From: Novosphingobium olei
Lineage (GTDB): Bacteria > Pseudomonadota > Alphaproteobacteria > Sphingomonadales > Sphingomonadaceae
Length of the DNA: 64,000 nucleotides
Assembly: GCF_012927405.1 (NCBI RefSeq)
Contig: NZ_JABBGM010000002.1
Coordinates: forward strand, 186,001-250,000
Direction of reading: 5' to 3'
Positions 1 through 8,444 of the stretch are shown one piece after another. The notes beneath the pieces were generated by a model. It was not told where the DNA came from. It saw only the letters and a list, made by a program, of their open reading frames with translations, and made no database searches. Position 1 is the stretch's first letter. Each line of letters opens with the position of its first letter. A program made the position numbers and the translations under genes.

Positions 1-996
1 GGAATGGACGCGCGTGCCGTCGGTGAAGGTGACGCTGCCCTGGGCCGCCATGATGCAGGCCACGTCTGCCGCGCGGACGATCGAGCGGCTGAAGGTGTCG
101 ACGCTGTCGCCGATCGAGTAGCAGCCGTATCCGCTGTCCACGGTTTCGATCACGCTGTCGTTCACGAACATGCGCACGTGCGTGTTGTCGTCGGTGGACA
201 TTGCGCCCCAACCTTGCGCCCGAATGAGCGAGCGGTTGTAGGTAACCGTGCCCTGATCGACCAGGTTGGTCGCGCGCACGTTGCCCGACAGGCCGAGCAT
301 CCATGGCACTTCCATCATCTTGCCCACGTCGACGGTGAACTTGTAGTCGGCCGGCAGCGTACCGTTGAGCACTTCGATTTCGGCATCGTTGACCGTCACG
401 TTGGAATGGCCGCCGACGAAGATTGCCGTGCGGATCGCGCCGCGCGTGCGGATCACTGGGCGGTCGATCGTCACCTGTGCCTGATCGCGGGCGGCAATGC
501 CGGCACCGAAGCCCGCGAAATCGTTGCCGCCGTTGCCGACGAGGTCGATCACCGGATGATCGATGCGATAGGCGCCCTTGCCGCCCACGATGATGCCGTT
601 GAACCGTTCCCCGTGCGAGGTGATGACTGCGTTGGACAGCACGCCCGGCTGGCTCGAATACCCGCCGGCAAGCGCAGCCGTGACCGAACGCGACGGATCG
701 AGCGCGCCATCGGTGACATAGGCGGCGGCCCGGAAGTGGTGTTCGGGCAGATCGTGATACTTGACCGGAATGTCGTCGGTCACGCTCAGCACCACCTTGC
801 CGGCATAATGGCCAGGAACGAGCGGCATTTCGACGCCGTTCACGGTCAGGGTAAGCAGCTTTCCGGCCGGTGCCGAAGGCATGTCGGCAGCGGTGAGGGT
901 CAGGTCGTCATAGGCGGTCGTGGTGGCGACCGGGGCGGCGTGCGCCATCGGCGCCAGCAGCGCGATTGCAGTGCCCAGCAGGGCGGCCTTGTTCAT
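1..996 (-). CDS. Secreted beta-helix-like protein, C-terminus outside window
   Basis: The open frame runs off the left edge, so only the N-terminal 332 codons are seen. It starts at ATG 994-996 with a signal peptide (MNKAALLGTAIALLAPMAHA). The mature part is built of short repeated strands such as FNGIIVGGKGAYRIDHPVI and NGGNDFAGFGAGIAARDQA, the texture of right-handed parallel beta-helix (pectate-lyase-like) proteins. It is clearly paralogous to the next gene upstream in the operon (shared NDFxGxGAG and N-G-x-L-P-x-x-Y patterns at the same spacing). It lies last in the visible MFS-SDR-receptor operon. Substrate and enzymatic activity are unknown. The beta-helix call is by repeat texture only; a structural or adhesin role is equally possible. 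Confidence 0.7.
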   Translation of the reverse strand, partial: MNKAALLGTAIALLAPMAHAAPVATTTAYDDLTLTAADMPSAPAGKLLTLTVNGVEMPLVPGHYAGKVVLSVTDDIPVKYHDLPEHHFRAAAYVTDGALDPSRSVTAALAGGYSSQPGVLSNAVITSHGERFNGIIVGGKGAYRIDHPVIDLVGNGGNDFAGFGAGIAARDQAQVTIDRPVIRTRGAIRTAIFVGGHSNVTVNDAEIEVLNGTLPADYKFTVDVGKMMEVPWMLGLSGNVRATNLVDQGTVTYNRSLIRAQGWGAMSTDDNTHVRMFVNDSVIETVDSGYGCYSIGDSVDTFSRSIVRAADVACIMAAQGSVTFTDGTRVHS

Positions 997-1062
997 CTCT
1001 CGATCCCTTCGTTGGCGACGAGGTCGCTGGAGGTCGTATTGGGGGGAGGGGCAGCAGGAACT

Positions 1063-2415
1063 TCAGCGAGCGGAAACGATCAGCTCGCCACCCGATTTCA
1101 GCTGGATGTGTTGGGGTTTGAGCGAACCGTCCGCCGTCACGGCGCGGACGGTGACGCCCTTGGGCGCGTCGATCGCAGGAACGGAGGCCGCAGTCAGCAC
1201 GACTTCGGACGCAGCGGTCGCCGTCCAGCGGCTGCCGGCATCGGCGGTGAGGACGACATTGTGCAGCGCGCCGGCAAGCTGCGCGCTTTCCAGCTTCAGC
1301 GCCAGTGCCCGGTCGGTATCGGTGTTGGCGACATCGCCCTTGAGGATCGCCTTGCGCAGCGTGAGCGCCACGCCGGGCACGGGCTTGCCGCCAGTCTTCG
1401 TCGCGTTGGGATCTTCGTTCTTGATCACGCTGAGCAGCTGGCCCGACGTGCTGGTGATGGCGCCGCCTTCGATGGTGATGGCGGCGTTGGCGCTCTTCAC
1501 CAGGATGGCAGGACCTGCGGAGACGAGCGTCGTGTCCTTGAGGTTCAGCTCGGCCATCTCGGTCGGGTCAAAGGCCATGACGGAATGGATCATCACCCCG
1601 TTGCGTCCGACCTTGCCGGTCACGCCGTTGAGGTCGATCCGCGCCTTGCCGGCGATGATGCCCAGTTCGCCGCCGCTTTCCACGACGGTGCGGTTGAGCA
1701 CCACGTGCGCGCCGAAATCGGCATAGGTGCCATAGCCCTTGTGCTTCACGCGCAGGACGCAGTCGTTCGCCTCGAGATAGAGGTTGCCGCCGGTGGCATC
1801 GGTGGACAGCGCGCCCCAACCGTCGGCTTCGATCGTGGTGCGGTAGAAGAAGCTGCGCGAATTGCTCATGGCGAGCACGGTGCGCGCATTGCCGTCGAGG
1901 CCGAGCGGTGCGGGCGGCTCCATCATGCCGGGGCCGATGTGGCGAATATAGCCGACCGGCAGCGCGCCGCCATTGGCGATCAGCGTGGAATCATAGACGC
2001 GCAACGTGGCGTTTTCGGCAGCAACCAGCGCGGAAGAGGTCGCGCCGCTGGTTTCGATGCGGACATGGTCGACGACGAGTGTGGCGTCATCGCGCACCAG
2101 CGCACCTGCACCGATGCCCAGGAAGTCGTTCTTGCCCATCCCGGTCAGCGCGATTTGCGCATTCTTGAGCGTGAACGCGCTGCGCCCACCGCTGACCATG
2201 ACGCCGTTGTACTGGTCCTTGGGCGAGTTCAGCACCAGGCCATCGGATGCGGTGGCGCTACCATCGCGAACAACCAGCGCGGCATCGTATTTGGTGTCCG
2301 CCATCGTGGGCATCGCTGGGGGTGGGCTGGGCGGTACGCCCTGGGCGTTGGCAACAGGCATGGCGAGCGCGGTTGCGAGCAGGAGGCCCGCACAGGATAG
2401 CGATCTGGTTGTCAT
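1063..2415 (-). CDS. Secreted beta-helix-like protein, paralogue of its downstream neighbour
   Basis: The product has 450 residues. The ATG at 2413-2415 is chosen because it is followed at once by a signal peptide (MTTRSLSCAGLLLATALAMP, cleavage likely after VANAQ); an upstream in-frame start would add 37 residues running into the receptor gene. The mature chain is a series of short beta-rich turns (NGVMVSGGRSAFTLKNAQI, NDFLGIGAGALVRDDATL, NATLRVYDSTLIANGG) resembling a right-handed parallel beta-helix. It follows the receptor by 49 bp in the same operon and precedes its paralogue by 66 bp. The setting suggests a secreted or periplasmic polymer-binding or lyase-like role, but no catalytic signature is recognised. 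Confidence 0.75.
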   Translation of the reverse strand: MTTRSLSCAGLLLATALAMPVANAQGVPPSPPPAMPTMADTKYDAALVVRDGSATASDGLVLNSPKDQYNGVMVSGGRSAFTLKNAQIALTGMGKNDFLGIGAGALVRDDATLVVDHVRIETSGATSSALVAAENATLRVYDSTLIANGGALPVGYIRHIGPGMMEPPAPLGLDGNARTVLAMSNSRSFFYRTTIEADGWGALSTDATGGNLYLEANDCVLRVKHKGYGTYADFGAHVVLNRTVVESGGELGIIAGKARIDLNGVTGKVGRNGVMIHSVMAFDPTEMAELNLKDTTLVSAGPAILVKSANAAITIEGGAITSTSGQLLSVIKNEDPNATKTGGKPVPGVALTLRKAILKGDVANTDTDRALALKLESAQLAGALHNVVLTADAGSRWTATAASEVVLTAASVPAIDAPKGVTVRAVTADGSLKPQHIQLKSGGELIVSAR

Positions 2416-2464
2416 GACATTCCCAATTGGGGGCGGGGGCCGGTCACGACCCCCGCCTTTCGGA

Positions 2465-4517
2465 TCAGAAGGAAACACGGGCCGTCGCGCCGTAAGTGCG
2501 CGGCGCACCGACGGTGTTGTAGCCAACGAAATACCCGGTCTTCACGGCCTTGTCGGCAATGTTGCGGGCGAACACAGTGAAGCCGTACAGCTTGTCGGCC
2601 GACTCCCACGAGATGGATGCATCGGCAGTGGCGTAGCCCTTCTGCAGCGCTGCCGACGTGTTGTTCGGCGCAACGAACTGCTTGCTGACATAGCGACCAT
2701 CGACGCGCGCGGTGACGCTGCCGCTCGTGTCCAGATCGAACACGTGCTGGTAACCGCCCTTGACGGTCCACGCCGGGGCGTGCGGCAGGCGCTCGCCCTT
2801 GAAGTTCACCGCAGTGAACGGATCTGCCGGGTGCAGGATCAGATCGCCGTCGATCTTCGAATGGAGGTACGAAACGCTCACGTTGACGGTATCGTCGACG
2901 GTGAGGGCAGCCTGTGCATCCAGTTCGAGGCCGTAGTTGGTGGCATCGACATTGTAGAACACAAGGTTCGGACCAGCTGCGCCGATGAAGAAGTCGACGA
3001 CCTGGTAGTCCTTGTAATCGTAGTAGAAGCCCGAAGCGTTGATCTGCAGGCGGTTGTCGAGGAAGCGGTTCTTGATGCCGGCTTCGTACGAGTGCAGGCG
3101 CTCAGGCTTGAACGGGCTGCCGTCGAACGCATTGACACCGCCCGGACGGAACGCGCTGGAGGCAGTGAAATACGCCAGCGACGTCGGGCTCAGATCGGCT
3201 TCCAGACCGGCGCGATAGTCGAAGAAATCGCCCTTGATCTTGCCGCCGACGATGTTGCCGAACACGTCGGTGCCCCGCGCGCGGCGCTTGTCCCAGCTCT
3301 GGCGCACGCCGCCGATCAGGCGAAGGCTGTCGGTCACCGGAACCGTGACTTGTCCGAACACCGCGTTCGAGATGCCCCGGTTGCGCGAGAAGCCAGCCTG
3401 GCTGCCATATTCCGCGTTGGCTTCCGAGAACGTGTACTGGCTGTATTCGTAGTGATACAGGCCGACGATCCACTTGACCGGTGATGCGGGATCGGCGGCA
3501 TAGCGAACTTCGCCGCTGTCCTGCTCGATGTTCTTGGGATCGTAGCCGTACGCGCCGCGACCGCCGAAGTACCCGCGGTTGGTTCCCGAACCGTGCTGGT
3601 AAGGCAGGGATGATCGTCAGCGTGCCAGGCCCGACCTTCCAGTCGATCTGCGACCACACCTTGTAGCCGTGGTAGTTCTGACCGCCGATGCCGGGGTCTG
3701 CCGTGGTGTAGTAATCGCCCGTGGTGAAGTTGGCGGATTCAACGGCACCCTGGCCCTTGCCCTTGATCCACGCGCTCTCGTACCCGGCGAGAACCGAAAG
3801 ATCCTCGGTGGGCTTCCACAGCAGCTTGGCGCGAACACCGGCGCCCTTCTGGTCGTTGTGGCCGTTGCTGAGGTAGCCATCGCGCGAGATGCCGGTACCC
3901 GAGACACGCAGCGCCAGGGTTTCGCCGATCGGCACGTTGAGCGCCGCTTCGCCACGGAACAGGCTGTAATTGCCGACGCCGATGTTGGCGCTGCCGCTGG
4001 TTTCGCCCAGCTTGGGGTTTGCGCTGATCATGTTGACCACGCCGCCGGTGGCGTTGCGGCCGTACAGCGTCGACTGCGGCCCGCGCAGCACTTCGACGCG
4101 GTCGAGGTCGTAGAAGCCGATCGTGTTGGCTTCGGCGCGGATCGAGTAGACTCCATCGAAGTTCGTGGAAACCGAGCTTTCGCCGACGCCGGGAGGCGTG
4201 TCGGTGCCGAGGCCACGGATCGAGATGACGAACCCGCGCGCCGCGCCCTGCACTTCGACGCCGGCCACGTTCTGCAGCGCTCCGTCCGCCCCAGTCTGGG
4301 CAAGCGCGCTGATCTGCTGACCGGTGACGACCGCGATGGAGATCGGGGTCTTCTGGATCGTCGAAGTGGTCTTCTGTGCGGTCACGATGATGTCCGTGAT
4401 GCCCGCAACCGGCGGTTCGGCACCGCCAGGCGCGTCTTCAGCCGCATGCGCCAGTGCCGGCGCCATCATGACGAGCGCGATCGCGCCCATCGAGCAGTTC
4501 CATCCTGTTTTTTTCAT
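2465..4517 (-). pseudogene. TonB-dependent outer-membrane receptor, one-base frameshift
   Basis: The first part starts at ATG 4515-4517 behind a strong GGGAGG site. It has a signal peptide ending ALAHA, a TonB-box-like ITDIIVTAQK, and a plug domain (ISIRGLGTDTPPGVGESS; VLRGPQSTLYGRNATGG). At about 3601-3602 the frame breaks: the text reads TLTIIPALPARF and continues as nonsense, while the +1 frame continues as receptor (YQHGSGTNRGYFGG) to the C-terminal VGAPRTYGATARVSF at 2465. Removing one A from the plus-strand AA at 3601-3602 restores a single frame of 683 codons with the common receptor sequence IIPAYQH. It is either a recent disabling mutation or a sequencing error. It is third in the LacI-linked operon, presumably for uptake of that operon's substrate. 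Confidence 0.85.
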
Positions 4518-4578
4518 CCCATTCCTCCCAAGATAAACCGATTAATTATTGTGAAATTCCATGACTGCTTGCGGCCTC

Positions 4579-5292
4579 TCACCACGCAGTTGCCCCGGCA
4601 TCGACCGGGATATCCGCGCCGGTGACGTAGCCAGCCTCGTCGCTGGCAAGCCATGTCGCTGCGAACGCGATGTCGCGCGGTTCGCCCAGTCGCTTGACCA
4701 TGTTCTTGGCCAGAACCTTCGCCCTGAAGGCAGGATCGGACGACAGGTGCCGATCGGTGGCCGCGGTCCGGATGAAGCCCGGCGCGATGGTGTTGGCGCG
4801 GATGTTGTGTGGCGCGCCTTCCATGGCCAGCTGGCGCGTCATCGCCAGCACGCCGCCCTTGCCGGCGCAGTGGGCCAGCGCCGGCGAGCCTTCAAGCGCA
4901 TGGCGTGCGTTGGCACTGGCGAAGTTGATGATTGCCGCGGCACCGCTGGCCTTGAGGAAGGGCCAAGCTGCCCGAGTAGGCAGGAACACGATGTCGAGTT
5001 CGCCGGCCAGCGTGCGCTTCCAGTCATCAAAGGTCAGCGTCTCGATCCAGTCGAACACGGCAAAGGCGGCGGCGTTGACCAGGATGTCGATGCGGCCGTG
5101 CCGGGCGCCGATGGCCGCGAACAAGGTCTGCACCTGCGCTTCGTCTGTCAGGTCGGCCGAATGATCTGCGCCTTTGATGTCCACGGTTTCCACCGTGGCG
5201 CCTTCTTCGCGGAACATCTGGGCGATGCCTTGACCGATGCCGTTGGCGGCACCGGTGACGACCGCCACCTTGCCCTTCAGGCGATCAACCAT
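4579..5292 (-). CDS. Short-chain dehydrogenase/reductase, Tyr replaced by His
   Basis: The product has 237 residues and is a classical SDR fold. The cofactor motif TGAANGIG follows VAVVTG near the N-terminus; ILVNAAA stands in for NNAG; NFASANA carries the usual catalytic serine; PVDAGATAW is the typical end. The active-site segment reads LAHCAGKGG: the lysine is present, but the position of the usual tyrosine four residues before it is histidine. Some SDR subfamilies share this feature, and it makes a standard alcohol-dehydrogenase mechanism uncertain. ATG 5290-5292 is preferred over an in-frame start 19 codons upstream. The start overlaps the MFS stop by 8 bp, so the two are probably translationally coupled. 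Substrate unknown. Confidence 0.85.
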   Translation of the reverse strand: MVDRLKGKVAVVTGAANGIGQGIAQMFREEGATVETVDIKGADHSADLTDEAQVQTLFAAIGARHGRIDILVNAAAFAVFDWIETLTFDDWKRTLAGELDIVFLPTRAAWPFLKASGAAAIINFASANARHALEGSPALAHCAGKGGVLAMTRQLAMEGAPHNIRANTIAPGFIRTAATDRHLSSDPAFRAKVLAKNMVKRLGEPRDIAFAATWLASDEAGYVTGADIPVDAGATAW

Positions 5293-6517
5293 GGAGACCC
5301 CCAGCCACCGCCACGGCGTCGCCCGAGCGGGTGATGCGGCCGGCCGCAATGACCACGACGATCAGGCCGACGACGGCTGCGGCCGAAAGCACGCTGAAGG
5401 CGTTCTGCAGCCCGCCGGTGGCGTTGGCCGCAAATGTTACGATCACCGGGCTGAGGAACTGGCCCAGGGCAAAGGCGCTCTGCCACATGCCGGCGCCACG
5501 ACCGCGAACCTGGAACGAGAGCAGGCTCATCGCCCAGACCAGAAGGGTCGGCAGCAGCAGGCCCGCGCCGAGCTGGTTGAGGAAGCAGCCCGCGAGGAAG
5601 CCGGTGGGCGTGCTGGCGCGGCCCATGGCAAGGAAGCCGGCGGCAAGCAGGCTGAATTCGATGGTCAGCAGGCGCTGCACCGGCCAGCGACCGATCCGCG
5701 AGTAGATGAAGGTGCCGAGCGGCACGCCGATGCTGGCGATCGAGGTAAGGAAGCCGACGCGTGCCGGATCGGCTACGCCAAGGACGCCAAGCCCGCTCGC
5801 CGCCTGGATCTGCACGGTATAGAAGAAAACCGCACCATAGATGGTGACCGCAAGGATCACGGCCATGCGGCCCCAGGGAAAGCCTACCCAGCTCGAATTG
5901 TGGGGCGCAGCTTCGGCCTCATCGCCGCCGTTGTTGCCGACATCGCCCTGCGGTTCCCACGTGAAGCGCAGGACAAGCGCCAGCATGATCAGCGCCGAGG
6001 TGTAGACCCAGAACGGCGTGCGCCAGCCGAACGCGCCCAGCTGCCCACCGACGTTGAAGAACACCAGCGCCGACATCGAGGCAAACGCGGTCTGTGCCGC
6101 TAGCCATTTGTCACGCGCGGCGCCGTGGAAATAGTCGCCGATCATGGTGGTCGAAAGAACCATGATCAGCGCTTCGGCCACACCGACGCCGACGCGGCTG
6201 ATGAGGATTGCGGTCAGGTCCTTCAGGAACACGGGCGCCACGCCGACGATGGCATAGAGTACGAACGAGGCGATCAGCAGGCGACGGCGGCCGAAGTAGT
6301 CTCCTAGCGCACCGGCCGCGGTGGACAGCAGCGCAACGCACAACGCCGGGATCGTCAGGATCATCGGAACCCAGTAATCGAAGCCGGGCACCGAGGCGTA
6401 TTCCGCCAGAATCTTCGGCAGCACGGGCGCCAGCAGTATGATCGCCATTGTTGAAAGCGTAATCGGCAACAACAGCGCGATGCCTGTCATCCCTGTGGGT
6501 TGATGATGCTTGGTCAT
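5285..6517 (-). CDS. Major facilitator superfamily transporter
   Basis: This is a hydrophobic protein of 410 residues with about 12 membrane segments, beginning GIALLLPITLSTMAIILLAP. A basic loop of the MFS type (GDYFGRRRLLIAS) lies between segments 2 and 3. ATG 6515-6517 is chosen over an in-frame ATG 19 codons upstream because AAGGAC sits seven bases before it. It is the first gene of the minus-strand run MFS - SDR - TonB receptor - two secreted proteins, so it probably moves the operon's substrate or product across the inner membrane. The promoter region carries LacI-type operators and faces a LacI-family regulator gene. The substrate cannot be read from sequence. Confidence 0.9.
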   Translation of the reverse strand: MTKHHQPTGMTGIALLLPITLSTMAIILLAPVLPKILAEYASVPGFDYWVPMILTIPALCVALLSTAAGALGDYFGRRRLLIASFVLYAIVGVAPVFLKDLTAILISRVGVGVAEALIMVLSTTMIGDYFHGAARDKWLAAQTAFASMSALVFFNVGGQLGAFGWRTPFWVYTSALIMLALVLRFTWEPQGDVGNNGGDEAEAAPHNSSWVGFPWGRMAVILAVTIYGAVFFYTVQIQAASGLGVLGVADPARVGFLTSIASIGVPLGTFIYSRIGRWPVQRLLTIEFSLLAAGFLAMGRASTPTGFLAGCFLNQLGAGLLLPTLLVWAMSLLSFQVRGRGAGMWQSAFALGQFLSPVIVTFAANATGGLQNAFSVLSAAAVVGLIVVVIAAGRITRSGDAVAVAGGLHG

Positions 6518-6565
6518 GCAACGTCCTTGTCGAGCGGACGAGGCTTTGCCGAAGTTTTCTGCGAC

Positions 6566-6595
6566 CGCTCCCACATTTGTGGGAGCGTTCCCACA
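6566..6595. promoter_or_regulatory. Overlapping LacI-type operators
   Basis: A perfect inverted repeat spans 6566-6587 (arms CGCTCCCACA and TGTGGGAGCG around TT). A second, near-palindromic one spans 6578-6595 (TGTGGGAGCGTTCCCACA). The shape GGGAGCG-TTCCC, with a central CG, is typical of LacI/GalR-family operators. The site lies about 50 bp upstream of the MFS start and about 190 bp upstream of the LacI-family gene. Binding by that regulator is inferred. Confidence 0.7.
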
Positions 6596-6781
6596 TGCGG
6601 GCCGTAAAAACGCGGCGCGCCCTCGTGCAATCCCCTACCGTGTTCTTGTTGAGCGCATACCGCCAGCTTTGCCATCAATTGACAAATGCAATCTGCGAAT
6701 GGCTCCCTATCCAAAAAGCAGGATGGTGGATTTTGTGCGGACGGTGAGGCAAGAGGGCACTGACAGGAGGATCCAAGCCCC

Positions 6782-7780
6782 GTGAACAACAGGCGCCCGA
6801 CCGGAACGGACGTGGCACGTCTTGCCGGCGTATCGAAATCGGCGGTGTCGCGGGTCTATGCTGGCGGCTTTGTTTCCGAAGAGGCGCGCGAACGGATCGT
6901 CGAGGCCGCCCGCATCCTCAAGTACCGGCCCAACAACACCGCGCGGTCGCTCACGACCAATCGATCGCACCTGATCGGGCTGGCGATCACCGGGCTCGAT
7001 AACCAGTTCTACCCGTTGATGGTGGACCTGCTCCACCAAGCGCTCCGCGATGCGGGCTATCGCATGGTGCTGTTCGTCACGCACGGTGAGGCAGACCTCG
7101 ACCCTGTGCTGGACGAGTTGCTGGGATACCGGTTGGACGGGGTGATCCTCGCCTCGAGCAGCCATGCCGCGCGCGTCGGGCACGAATGTCTCGAAGCCGG
7201 GGTGCCCGTGGTGATGCTCAACAATGTGGACCCCGAAGACCGCGTGCCTGGGGTCTGCACCGACAATGTGGCCGGGGCCGAGGAAATCGCACGGTTTCTG
7301 CTGGATGGGGGGCATCGGCAACTGGGTGTGGTCAGCGGGCTGGAGGAAAGCCTTGCCGCTGCCGAGCGGGCCGCTGCGTTCACCCGGATCGTGGAAGCGC
7401 ATGGCGAGGCGACGGTGCGGACCGAATGCGGGCATTTTTCCGAAGATGGCGCCTATGCTGCGGCAAGCCTGCTGCTGAGCGGCCCCAACAGGGTGACCGC
7501 CCTGTTCTGCGTCACCGACTTCATGGCCTTCTTCGCGCTGGCAGCGGCGCGCAACCTGGGGTTGGAGCCGGGGCGCGACGTGGCGATCTTTGGCTTCGAT
7601 GACGATCCGATTTCCAGCTGGCGCGCGTTTCAGCTGGCAACTTTCCGGCAGCCGCTTGAAGAAATGGTGGCGACCGCAGTCGACATGCTGGCCGCGCAAA
7701 TCCGCGGGCAAGCGCTGCCGATGGGCACACGGCGTCTAGCTGGGAAGATCATCCTGCGGCTCTCAGCAAGTTTTGCGTAG
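6782..7780 (+). CDS. LacI-family transcriptional regulator
   Basis: The product has 332 residues. An N-terminal LacI helix-turn-helix (TDVARLAGVSKSAVSRVY) and hinge helix (KYRPNNTARSL) are followed by a periplasmic-binding-protein-like sensor domain (IGLAITGLDNQFYP to the C-terminus). The GTG start at 6782-6784 is preceded by AGGAGG. The gene is divergent from the MFS-SDR-receptor operon and faces paired LacI-type operators at 6566-6595, so it most likely represses that operon until an inducer, perhaps a sugar or aromatic compound, binds. The inducer is unknown. Confidence 0.93.
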   Translation: MNNRRPTGTDVARLAGVSKSAVSRVYAGGFVSEEARERIVEAARILKYRPNNTARSLTTNRSHLIGLAITGLDNQFYPLMVDLLHQALRDAGYRMVLFVTHGEADLDPVLDELLGYRLDGVILASSSHAARVGHECLEAGVPVVMLNNVDPEDRVPGVCTDNVAGAEEIARFLLDGGHRQLGVVSGLEESLAAAERAAAFTRIVEAHGEATVRTECGHFSEDGAYAAASLLLSGPNRVTALFCVTDFMAFFALAAARNLGLEPGRDVAIFGFDDDPISSWRAFQLATFRQPLEEMVATAVDMLAAQIRGQALPMGTRRLAGKIILRLSASFA

Positions 7781-7803
7781 ATGGGCGGCAGGGGGCGTGA
7801 AAC

Positions 7804-7877
<74 letters not shown>

Positions 7878-8042
7878 TCGGGCCGGCATCTAGCCGATGC
7901 GGCGCGCTTGCCACCAACGATGTGTCGCCGTCAATCCCCTAAGGCTGGCGAAGGCGACGAAGCGACCTGTCGAGCGGCGGTCCAAGCGACGTGCCAGGCC
8001 ACATTACCGATGGCTTGAGCGGAAACGGCGGGGAGTGCGGTT

Positions 8043-8444
8043 TTAGCCGGCGAGCGCGGGGACGATCGAGCTTTCGGCCGCGCGGCGCGAAAGGCGGCCG
8101 TCGACCTGGGCGCCGTGTTCGATGGTCAGCGCTTCGTAGTGAAGATCGCCTTCGATCCGCGCGCTGCGCAGCACGACGAGCTCTGTCGCCTCGACGTTGC
8201 CGACGACCTTGCCGGAAAGCCGCGCCGTCTTGGCGATGATCGAGCCGCGGATCGTGCTCTGTTCGCCTTGCACCACGCTGGCGCAATGAATGTCGCCGTC
8301 GACGTCGCCATCGATGTGCAGGTCCGAGGTGGCGGTGACATCGCCGCGCACGACAAGGTCGGCGCCCAGGATCGAGAAGGTCCCGCCGACGCTGCGGTCG
8401 ATCCTGCCCGCAGATGTATTAGCCACGGTCTTTCTGGAAAACAT
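8043..8444 (-). CDS. Bactofilin (polymer-forming cytoskeletal protein)
   Basis: The product has 133 residues. Its core (GTFSILGADLVVRGDVTATS, then DLHIDGDVDGDIHC, TIRGSIIAKTARLSG, ELVVLRSARIEGDL) is the regular six-residue beta-strand repeat of the bactofilin (DUF583) fold, which polymerises without nucleotide and often scaffolds cell-wall enzymes. ATG 8442-8444 is chosen because the domain starts about 20 residues later, and the longer open frame upstream is low-complexity arginine-rich sequence inside the next gene. It overlaps the end of the M23 peptidase gene by 26 bp. That pairing is recurrent for bactofilins and suggests a shared role in shape or peptidoglycan remodelling. Confidence 0.92.
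   Translation of the reverse strand: MFSRKTVANTSAGRIDRSVGGTFSILGADLVVRGDVTATSDLHIDGDVDGDIHCASVVQGEQSTIRGSIIAKTARLSGKVVGNVEATELVVLRSARIEGDLHYEALTIEHGAQVDGRLSRRAAESSIVPALAG

Noticed and set aside
4..2400. A 798-codon plus-strand open frame across the first 2.4 kb
   Set aside because: It is codon-aligned antisense to the two secreted proteins. Its translation is low-complexity His/Arg/Ala-rich, with no start signal or domain; the minus strand gives signal peptides and a paralogous pair.
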